Assembly: GCA_041744735.1 (NCBI GenBank)
Contig: JBGTKH010000285.1
Location: 1-13,840 of the forward strand
Source: JBGTKH01 sp041744735
Lineage (GTDB): Bacteria > Planctomycetota > Planctomycetia > Pirellulales > Pirellulaceae
Direction: 5' to 3'
Length of the DNA stretch: 13,840 nucleotides
Position numbers and translations under genes: made by a program. Position 1 is the first letter of the stretch; every line of letters starts with the position of its first letter. Under the pieces are notes generated by a model. It was given only the letters and a program-made list of their open reading frames with translations, searched no databases and was not told the DNA's origin. Of the stretch, positions 8,239 to 13,840 are shown in pieces.

Positions 8239-8964
8239 TCACGTTTTCGCGGCGCTCTCGCGCGCCGCGTCCATGAATTCGCGTACCAGTGCCGGTTCGA
8301 TACCGGCCGCGCGGTCGCCGGTTCGGCAGACAGAGCCTCGCACGCCGACGACGTCCGCTTTCAATCGCTTTAGCTCGGCCAGATGCTTTCGCTTGATGGA
8401 CCCAGCCAAAGCCACACGCAAACCGTGGGCGCGGGCACTGACAACGAACTCCTGAAGTTCGGACATCGAGAGCGCGTCGAACAGCCCCGCGCCGTCTTTA
8501 ATTGCCGTGTCGAGCATCACCACGTCCGCTCCCGACTCGGCGGCCGCGCGCACAAGTGTCGGCGGGTCGATGCCATCAAAGCGACGAAAATCGGCGTAGC
8601 CAGCAGCGACGGCGGTGATTTGCGGGTCATGCTGCCGGCACGCGCGGACCACGGCCGACATCAACTCTGTCGCCTCACGACAGTCGCGAACACCATGCAG
8701 GCCGGCTTTGACATATCGTGCCCCGGACACCGCTGCGCCCAACGCCGCCAGAGCTGCCGTACCAGGCTTGAAGGAAAGGTCACCGAGCGTTGCGGAAATG
8801 GTGACGTCTCGATCGCGAAGTGCCGCGGCGACCTCGCGGATAATCCAGGGAAAACTGGCGCCCAGCGAACCTTCCTGAACGTTCTTGACGTCGATGATGT
8901 CGGCGCCGCCCCGAAACGCGGCCACGGCTTCGTCGACAGAGACGGCGCTAATCAGGACTTTCAT
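8239..8964 (-). CDS. mfnB: (5-formylfuran-3-yl)methyl phosphate synthase (MfnB, DUF556/UPF0264 family)
   Basis: This 241-aa TIM-barrel enzyme belongs to the family that condenses two glyceraldehyde 3-phosphates to 4-(hydroxymethyl)-2-furancarboxaldehyde phosphate, the first step towards the furan of methanofuran. The length is normal for the family. Visible residues match the catalytic set I recall for the Methanocaldococcus enzyme: D25 and K27 (IIDVKNVQEGSLGA), K86 (YVKAGLHG), D152 and K156 (MLDTAIKDG), the later ones shifted by one. There is no signal peptide, so it is cytosolic. The start ATG at 8964 overlaps the end of the upstream 104-aa gene by 17 nt and has no clear Shine-Dalgarno, which suggests translational coupling. 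It is the last gene of the minus-strand operon with that gene and the VWA gene. Planctomycetes are known to carry methanofuran/tetrahydromethanopterin C1 genes; the rest of the pathway is not in this window. Confidence 0.93.
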   Translation of the reverse strand: MKVLISAVSVDEAVAAFRGGADIIDVKNVQEGSLGASFPWIIREVAAALRDRDVTISATLGDLSFKPGTAALAALGAAVSGARYVKAGLHGVRDCREATELMSAVVRACRQHDPQITAVAAGYADFRRFDGIDPPTLVRAAAESGADVVMLDTAIKDGAGLFDALSMSELQEFVVSARAHGLRVALAGSIKRKHLAELKRLKADVVGVRGSVCRTGDRAAGIEPALVREFMDAARESAAKT

Positions 8965-9262
8965 ATCGGTTATTCGAGCGCTGTGGCTTCTCGTCCCAGG
9001 AGCGCAAGATCAGCGTCTCCGTGAGCCAACCCTCTTTGTCCGCTTGGCGCTTGAGAGCGTCGATCACTTGCAGGGCTTGTGCGGCCACAACACGGCCGCG
9101 GTAGCTGCGCGGCGTGCGGCGAGCGTCGAAGCCGAGCCGAAATGAATGTCGCCCACTGGATTCCTTCAAGGCCACGATGCTGCCCAAGCATCGTCGACCC
9201 TGATAGACGACAATCTCATCGTCCCCGTAATGGAACACAAAGCCGCCTTCTTTGATTTTCAT
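8948..9262 (-). CDS. Small hypothetical protein between VWA gene and mfnB
   Basis: 104 aa if started at ATG 9262; the frame also extends upstream to 9337, but that would overlap the VWA gene by 65 nt. With the chosen start, the VWA stop codon (9273-9275) is only 10 nt before the ATG, and the 3' end overlaps mfnB by 17 nt, which argues for a real, coupled gene. I do not recognise the family. The N-terminal half is beta-rich looking (GGFVFHYGDDEIVVYQGRR), followed by a basic stretch (DARRTPRSYRGR) and an amphipathic helix (AAQALQVIDALKRQA). A polar tail ends it. It has no signal peptide, membrane segment or cysteine cluster (one Cys only), so it is probably cytosolic. Its placement is the only functional hint. 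Confidence 0.75.
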   Translation of the reverse strand: MKIKEGGFVFHYGDDEIVVYQGRRCLGSIVALKESSGRHSFRLGFDARRTPRSYRGRVVAAQALQVIDALKRQADKEGWLTETLILRSWDEKPQRSNNRYESPD

Positions 9263-9272
9263 ACCCGCCTGA

Positions 9273-10706
9273 TTACTTCTTCTTCGGCTTCGGCGGCTGA
9301 GGCACAAAGCGATACGTGCCGCCGTACTGTTTGGCAATTCTTTCCAGCAACTCTTTGCCTTGATCGCTGTAAAAACCCACGGTGTGAATCACAACCTTGG
9401 GCCGATAGTAACTGCCGCGTTTGTCGTTCTCGACGTAAATCCGCATGTTGCTTGCATCGGGATCGTCGAAAATCCGGTTGTTCGCATTCAGATACGGCTC
9501 CGTCTTGCCGCTGAAGATGCCGTCGGTGAGCAGATAGATCGCGTCGGGCATCATCTCCATGGCGCGTTGCATGGCTTCGTAGGGGTCGGTCTTCAACTCC
9601 AATTGCACCGTCGAAATCCACTGCTCGGCCTTCACGATATTCTGCGGCGTGGCCGCGGCGGCGCGTGATTCGGGTTCCGTGCTGGGAGGGAAAATCATCC
9701 CCTCCGCGTTCCAGTCGAAGAAGAACACGTAGAATAACTGGTCCTTGCTGAGCTTGCGGATCGCGTATTGCAGTTCCTCGCAGGCGTCTTCGAATTTGCC
9801 GCCGCCCATGCTCTTGGAGCTATCGACCAGGAACACAAACTTGCGGCCTCCCGATTTGACGCCGAAGAACTCCGCGCCGCCCATGCCCACGTCGCTTTGA
9901 GCCATGCCCTTTCCGTCGTCTCCAAACAGCATGCCGATGTTATCCATCGTCGAATCGACGTCGGCGGCCGTCACGCCTTCGATCGACGTGGGAATCGTGG
10001 CCACGTCGCCCAAATTCGCCATGCCGATGTCTTCCGATTGCAGCGATGCTTCGGCCAGATGTTGTGTTTCCACTTGGACGGCTTCAATTTGAACCGGCTC
10101 GAGGATTTCGAATTCCTCGGGCTCGCTCAGCACCTCGCCGGCCACGAAGATTCCTTTCAGTTCCTCCGGCACCTCGGGCATGGCGATCATCGCCAGCACG
10201 ACGAACGCGATCAGGTGCACCACGCCGCTAACCAGCCAACTCGGCGCCCCTCGCAACAGCGCGAAACGACGCCGCGGCTGTTCCTCGGCCTTTTCTGCGG
10301 ACTCGTCGTCAGCCGTTTCCTCTTGCTTTGCGGGTTTCTGACTCGCTGCGGTCAATGTCGATCCGGCGGCTGCCGCTTCAGCAAGTTTGGCTGTCGGCTG
10401 TTGATCCGTCTTACGGGCAGCGGCCGTTGCAGTCGCTCGGCTTGACGTCCCTTTTGCTTGCGCGCCGTCCGCTAGCGGTTCGTCGACAACTTCTACTTGA
10501 CTCGAATCCTTCGGCGGCGCGGCGGACGGTGTCGGCGGCTTCGACTTCTTGGGTATCGACGCTGGCGCTTGAGCGGCGGTTTTGGACGTGGCTTGGGGAG
10601 GTGCTGTTTTCGGCGCAGCCTTCGCGGCCCGCGCCGTCGCGCGCTGCTGCGCCTCCTCTAATTCATCGTCGCTCAGCAACTCCAATTCGCTGTCGCTTGC
10701 ACGCAT
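9273..10706 (-). CDS. Single-TM von Willebrand factor A (VWA) domain protein
   Basis: 477 aa from ATG 10706, chosen because GGGAGAG lies 4 nt upstream; an in-frame ATG at 10754 would add 16 residues with no hydrophobic character. Residues 1-150 are low-complexity Ala/Thr/Lys/Pro/Glu sequence, probably disordered and cytoplasmic. An RRR-flanked transmembrane helix follows at about 156-176 (WLVSGVVHLIAFVVLAMIA). An acidic linker runs to about 275. A VWA domain occupies about 285-477, with the metal-binding (MIDAS) motif DSSKS at 295-299 and TDG at 394-396. The protein ends with a Pro/Lys-rich tail. VWA domains of this type bind divalent metal and partner proteins; here the domain would face the periplasmic side. 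It is the first gene of the operon with the 104-aa protein and mfnB. No obvious link between VWA and furan synthesis is known to me, so the operon may simply be shared transcription. Confidence 0.9.
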   Translation of the reverse strand: MRASDSELELLSDDELEEAQQRATARAAKAAPKTAPPQATSKTAAQAPASIPKKSKPPTPSAAPPKDSSQVEVVDEPLADGAQAKGTSSRATATAAARKTDQQPTAKLAEAAAAGSTLTAASQKPAKQEETADDESAEKAEEQPRRRFALLRGAPSWLVSGVVHLIAFVVLAMIAMPEVPEELKGIFVAGEVLSEPEEFEILEPVQIEAVQVETQHLAEASLQSEDIGMANLGDVATIPTSIEGVTAADVDSTMDNIGMLFGDDGKGMAQSDVGMGGAEFFGVKSGGRKFVFLVDSSKSMGGGKFEDACEELQYAIRKLSKDQLFYVFFFDWNAEGMIFPPSTEPESRAAAATPQNIVKAEQWISTVQLELKTDPYEAMQRAMEMMPDAIYLLTDGIFSGKTEPYLNANNRIFDDPDASNMRIYVENDKRGSYYRPKVVIHTVGFYSDQGKELLERIAKQYGGTYRFVPQPPKPKKK

Positions 10707-10789
10707 CGAACTCTCCCAACCCCCGCAGGTTGTTGTCGTGCGACAGAGACCCATTCCCTGCCGGTGTACGCCCGCTCATCGGCGGCCTC

Positions 10790-10818
10790 ATTGTTGCCAA
10801 AACCGGGGCCTCGGTCAA
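10790..10818 (-). promoter_or_regulatory. Candidate promoter for the VWA-mfnB operon
   Basis: On the minus strand, TTGACC (plus 10813-10818, 5 of 6 consensus) and AACAAT (plus 10790-10795, 4 of 6) are 17 nt apart. They lie in the 171 nt divergent gap, about 84 nt before the VWA start at 10706. The position is right for a promoter, but the -10 element is weak. Confidence 0.3.
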
Positions 10819-10877
10819 GCATTAAGCCGGCTATCGACCTTGATGACGGCAGGGCGTTCTAATATCATCCCGCGGCC

Positions 10878-12002
10878 ATGTCCTATATACGTGGGTCATT
10901 CGCCCTTTACTTGCTGTTGGTTCTTGGCGTGGTAGCCTTCGCCGCCGAGCCCGCGGTATCGCCGCAATCGGGCGTGTTGGTGCTGCGCAACGGCCACGTG
11001 GTTCAGGGCCGGATCACGCAACTGGGCGACCGCTTCCTGGTCACCCTCGGTGCTAACGATGAAATCCGGCTGCCGCTTTCGGCCGTGGAGTTTCAATGCC
11101 GCACAGTGGACGAGGCGTACCTGCGCAAGCGAGATGCTTTGGACGGTCGCAGCGTGACGCAGCGGTTGGAATTGGCCGAATGGTGTCTGCGCCAAAACCT
11201 ATTGCATCGGGCCGCCGACCAATGCCTGGCTGCCCAGGTGTTAGAACCGCAAAACCCGCGCGTGCAGCATCTCGACCGGCGACTGGAATTGGCTGCACAG
11301 CCGCCGCAGGAATTTGCGGCGGAAACACGAACCGCGTCGGCGTCACCGTCTACAGAGTTCGTCAGCCTCGATGACCTCGACCGCACGCTACGGCACTTGC
11401 CCTCCGGCACCGTGGAACAGTTCACCAATGTGGTGCAGCCGGTACTGTTGAATCGTTGCTCACTGAGCACTTGTCACGGGCAAAGTTCCAAGTCGACGTA
11501 TCGGCTGCTAAGGCCCGCCGCCGGTGAAACGTTGCCACGCCGTTTTACGCAGCGCAACTTGTTCGCTACGTTGCAAGCAACCGACCGCCGCTCGCCCGAG
11601 AACAGCCCGCTACTAACGGCGCCAACAGGTCCGCACGGGACCGCGCCGGCCGCCATTTTCGGCGAGCATGACCGGCATCAATACGAAGCGCTGGTCCAGT
11701 GGGTGCAATTGGCCATGGGCCCGCACACTGCCGAGCCGCCAGCCACGATTGCCGAGCCGTCCAATAACCTGCTGCGTACGACCGACACCTGGACGACGCA
11801 ATGGCCAGACGATTTACCGCTTGAGGATTCGCACAATAAGGGCAGTGCGGATGAAACGGCCGATAAAGAGAACAATGACGCGGAAAATCATTCCGCGACG
11901 AAGTCGCCTAGAAACGCCGAACCCGCGTTCGTCCCCCACGACGTTTTCGATCCCGAAATCTTCAATCGTCGCTATTCCCCATCGGTGCAGCCGTCACCGT
12001 GA
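10878..12002 (+). CDS. Exported protein with CX4CH haem-like motif, function unknown
   Basis: 374 aa from ATG 10878. I see no Shine-Dalgarno, but TAATAT at 10860-10865 could be a -10 element, leaving a leader of only a few bases; leaderless translation is possible. A signal peptide spans about residues 1-23 (AFAAEP). Residues about 32-75 form a small beta domain (VLVLRNGHVVQGRITQLGDRFLVTL), reminiscent of a barrel-type binding fold. A helical, TPR-like stretch follows (about 92-140, ending near VLEPQNPRVQ). A cytochrome-like segment at about 178-205 carries C194-X4-C199-H200 (CSLSTCHG), preceded by VVQPVLLNR. The C-terminal 100 residues are polar and probably disordered, with DVFDPEIFNRRY near the end. 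The haem-like motif and its surroundings resemble the N-terminal cytochrome segment of the DUF1549/DUF1553 protein at 5553-8051, so it is probably a periplasmic redox or haem-binding protein. I cannot name the family. Confidence 0.85.
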   Translation: MSYIRGSFALYLLLVLGVVAFAAEPAVSPQSGVLVLRNGHVVQGRITQLGDRFLVTLGANDEIRLPLSAVEFQCRTVDEAYLRKRDALDGRSVTQRLELAEWCLRQNLLHRAADQCLAAQVLEPQNPRVQHLDRRLELAAQPPQEFAAETRTASASPSTEFVSLDDLDRTLRHLPSGTVEQFTNVVQPVLLNRCSLSTCHGQSSKSTYRLLRPAAGETLPRRFTQRNLFATLQATDRRSPENSPLLTAPTGPHGTAPAAIFGEHDRHQYEALVQWVQLAMGPHTAEPPATIAEPSNNLLRTTDTWTTQWPDDLPLEDSHNKGSADETADKENNDAENHSATKSPRNAEPAFVPHDVFDPEIFNRRYSPSVQPSP

Positions 12003-12200
12003 ACTCACCGCCCTGCCACGCGGCCATGAATTCACGGTTACTCTGCAGCAATTGCGGCAGCGCCTTTGACGTGAAGTCATTTCATGATGTTGACATATTG
12101 AGCTTTATTCCGGCAAGCTCACGTCCACTGGCCTCGATCCGGTAAATCACTAACATCCTCCCAACATTGTCCGTAACGGCAGGGTAGAGGAACGCCAACC
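12003..12200 (+). other. Intergenic region before the nucleoside hydrolase gene
   Basis: 198 nt with no supported ORF. The only landmarks are a perfect TTGACA at 12090-12095 without a convincing -10 at normal spacing, and AGAGGAA just before the ATG at 12201. I see no repeat or strong hairpin. The promoter of the downstream gene presumably lies here but cannot be fixed from the sequence. Confidence 0.4.
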
Positions 12201-13208
12201 ATGTCCGCTTTCGTCGTTTGTCTATCACTGACATTACCGTATTCCGCAGCGAAAGCTGATCCGGTGCCGATCATCTTCGACACGGATATGGACACCGACT
12301 GCGATGATGCGGGTGCGATGGCGGTGTTGCATGCGTTGGCGGATCGCGGGGAGTGTGAGATTCTGGGGACGATGGTCAGCACGCGGCATCCGGGGGCGGG
12401 GCCGACGGTGGCGGCGATTAATGCTTATTATGGGCGACCGGATTTGCCGGTGGGTTGTGTGAAGAAAGGGGGCGTTGAGGAACCGTCGCGGTACGCGGGC
12501 AAGATTGCGGAGGAATTTTCTCAGCCGCTTAAGTTCAATGCCGACGCGCCGGATGCGACGCTGCTGTATCGCGACATTCTCGAAAAGCAGCCGGACGGAT
12601 CGGTGGTTGTCGTCACGGTCGGCTACCTGACGAACCTGCGGCACTTGCTCGAACTGCCGGCGGACGACGATCATCTTAGCGGCAAGGAATTAGTCCGGCG
12701 GAAGGTCAAGACTTATGTGTGCATGGGTGGCAATTTTGTCGGTACGCCGCCGCAGGACGACTTGAAGCTGGGCAACGTGAATTTTCAGCGCGATGCGGAA
12801 TCGGCGCTGTACGTGGTACGCGACTGGCCCGGCCCGATCGTGTTCGTCGGCCGCGAGATTGGGTCGGTGCCCAGCGGGTTGAGCCTCGGTGCGAGTCTGG
12901 CGAAGACGCCGGCCGACAATCCGGTGCGCCGCGCGTACGAGCACTACTTCGGCGGGCCAGCGAAGAATCGGCACGTGGCCGATCTGGTCACCGTGCTCTA
13001 CGCCGTGCGCGGGCTGCGCGACTATTGGGACATCCAGACTCGCGGCTACATGGATCTGCGCCCCGACATGACGTTCCAGTGGAAGATGGGTCAGGATCGC
13101 CAGCAGGCATTTTTGCTGAAGAAAACGAGCGACGGAAAACCCAACGACCGCCACATCGAATCAGTGCTCGACGAACTGCTCATTCAACCGCCGCGCGGCA
13201 CTCAATAA
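12201..13208 (+). CDS. Exported inosine-uridine preferring nucleoside hydrolase-like protein
   Basis: 335 aa from ATG 12201, with AGAGGAA about 9 nt upstream. Residues 1-20 look like a short signal peptide (hydrophobic core, then SAAKA), so the enzyme probably acts outside the cytoplasm. The N-terminal Asp-rich calcium-binding motif typical of nucleoside hydrolases is present in a longer form, DTDMDTDCDDAGA (residues 27-39), where the canonical form is DTDPGxDDxxA. Further family-like segments are VVTVGYLTNL (about 138-147), where the Asn contributes to substrate binding in related enzymes, and MGGNFVG (about 175-181). The usual catalytic-site His near the C-terminus may correspond to RHVADL. 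The family cleaves the N-glycosidic bond of ribonucleosides; the true substrate here is not predictable. Its stop is 29 nt from the convergent hydrolase gene, and its codons are markedly G-rich near 12350-12480. Confidence 0.85.
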   Translation: MSAFVVCLSLTLPYSAAKADPVPIIFDTDMDTDCDDAGAMAVLHALADRGECEILGTMVSTRHPGAGPTVAAINAYYGRPDLPVGCVKKGGVEEPSRYAGKIAEEFSQPLKFNADAPDATLLYRDILEKQPDGSVVVVTVGYLTNLRHLLELPADDDHLSGKELVRRKVKTYVCMGGNFVGTPPQDDLKLGNVNFQRDAESALYVVRDWPGPIVFVGREIGSVPSGLSLGASLAKTPADNPVRRAYEHYFGGPAKNRHVADLVTVLYAVRGLRDYWDIQTRGYMDLRPDMTFQWKMGQDRQQAFLLKKTSDGKPNDRHIESVLDELLIQPPRGTQ

Positions 13209-13237
13209 ATGAGGTTGTGATTTGCAATTCGCAATCG

Positions 13238-13840
13238 TCATTGTGAGTTTCGGCCACCAGAAGTGTCTCTGGTTAGAAATCCTGTCTCGCGCAGCCACTC
13301 GCCGGCTCGCACCGGCCAGCGGGTGACCGCTTCGGCAGTCGGCCGCAGTCCGTAACCGTGTCCGCCCGTGGCAAAGACATGCAGCTCGGCCGAGCCGCCC
13401 GCCTTCTTCAGCTCGCCAGCCAGCAGTAATGAATTCTGCACCGAAACGCGATCGTCGAACGCGTGGACGAAAAACATCGGTGGAGCGTCGCTCGTCACCT
13501 TGATATAGTCCCGCAGTTTCGCGTCGTCTTCGTCGGCAAAGCCGGCGGGATAGACGAGGATGGCAAAATTAGGGCGGCTCGAAAACTTGTCCACGTCATC
13601 GACTGTGTCGTATTGCCGCTCGGCAAAAAGGGATGTTAGTCCTGCCGTTTCGCCGCCCGCGGAAAAGCCGCAAATGCCGATGCGCTGCGGATCGAAGTTC
13701 CACTCGGCAGCCTTGCTCCGCACCAGGCTCATCGCGCGCTGAGCGTCCTGTACGGCGGCGAGCCAGCGCCGGTCGGGGTCGCGGAACGGCACGCGATACT
13801 TCAGCACGATGCCGGTCACGCCCATCGAATTCAGCCACTC
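13238..13840 (-). CDS. Alpha/beta hydrolase (BD-FAE / acetyl esterase-like), 5' end outside window
   Basis: The minus frame runs open from base 13840 to the TGA at 13238. The internal ATG at 13825 is unlikely to be the true start, because the upstream codons read EWLNS and continue smoothly into GVTGIVLKYRVP, a normal beginning for the core strand of this family. About 201 residues are visible. The nucleophile elbow GFSAGG (Ser 60 of the visible part), the Asp in FDDRV (about 130) and the His in GGHGYG (161) form the expected Ser-Asp-His triad. The HGGG oxyanion motif would lie upstream, outside the window. Relatives are esterases acting on acetylated or feruloylated polysaccharides or other small esters, and in planctomycetes they are often exported; no signal peptide can be judged here. 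It converges on the nucleoside hydrolase gene. Confidence 0.9.
   Translation of the reverse strand, partial: EWLNSMGVTGIVLKYRVPFRDPDRRWLAAVQDAQRAMSLVRSKAAEWNFDPQRIGICGFSAGGETAGLTSLFAERQYDTVDDVDKFSSRPNFAILVYPAGFADEDDAKLRDYIKVTSDAPPMFFVHAFDDRVSVQNSLLLAGELKKAGGSAELHVFATGGHGYGLRPTAEAVTRWPVRAGEWLRETGFLTRDTSGGRNSQ

Noticed and set aside
8229..8245. Repeated TCACGT near the mfnB stop as an operator
   Set aside because: Two copies overlapping the 3' end of a gene are easily explained by chance and lie away from any start.
9768..10445. 225-codon plus-strand open frame antisense to the VWA gene
   Set aside because: No start signal or domain; the minus frame contains the VWA metal site and a membrane helix.
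12090..12095. TTGACA as a -35 box for the nucleoside hydrolase gene
   Set aside because: No acceptable -10 at 16-18 nt downstream, so it is not reported as a promoter.
13209..13237. Inverted GATT(T)GC/GCAATC as a bidirectional terminator between the convergent genes
   Set aside because: The stem is only about six imperfect pairs with low GC and no T tract.

Overview
The window looks like a chromosomal piece of a planctomycete, most likely Pirellulales-like. The main evidence is the set of families almost confined to that phylum: a DUF1549/DUF1553 protein with planctomycete cytochrome motifs, an exported pre-peptidase C-terminal (PPC) protein, and a WD40 protein fused to a planctomycete cytochrome c domain. 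A methanofuran-type mfnB gene and short palindromic intergenic repeats fit the same picture. Base composition is moderately GC-rich by eye. I see no rRNA, tRNA, CRISPR array or transposase gene.

Left part (1-8051, all minus strand). Reading 5' to 3' on the minus strand, the order is a DUF1549/DUF1553 protein (8051-5553), a PPC/Ig-like protein (5294-2418) and a cytochrome-WD40 protein (2236 to beyond base 1). All three start with signal peptides. The two haem-type proteins are the first and third. The second and third both contain a long Ala/Lys/Glu-rich coiled coil. Together they look like one exported, membrane- or envelope-associated assembly of unknown function. The two gaps are filled by repeats: three tandem 41-45 nt palindromic units at 2268-2395, and a 133 bp MITE-like inverted-repeat element at 5424-5556 whose end carries the stop codon of the DUF1553 gene.

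Middle part (8239-10706, minus strand). This is a compact operon: a one-TM von Willebrand factor A protein, a 104-residue protein I do not recognise, and mfnB, the aldolase-like enzyme that makes the furan precursor of methanofuran. The last two genes overlap by 17 nt. The mfnB product keeps the active-site Lys/Asp set, so the strain probably has methanofuran/tetrahydromethanopterin-linked C1 chemistry encoded elsewhere.

Right part (10878-13840). A divergently transcribed exported protein has a CX4CH haem-like motif resembling the one in the DUF1549 protein. It is followed by an exported nucleoside hydrolase-like protein on the plus strand. A convergent alpha/beta-hydrolase on the minus strand is cut by the right edge of the window.
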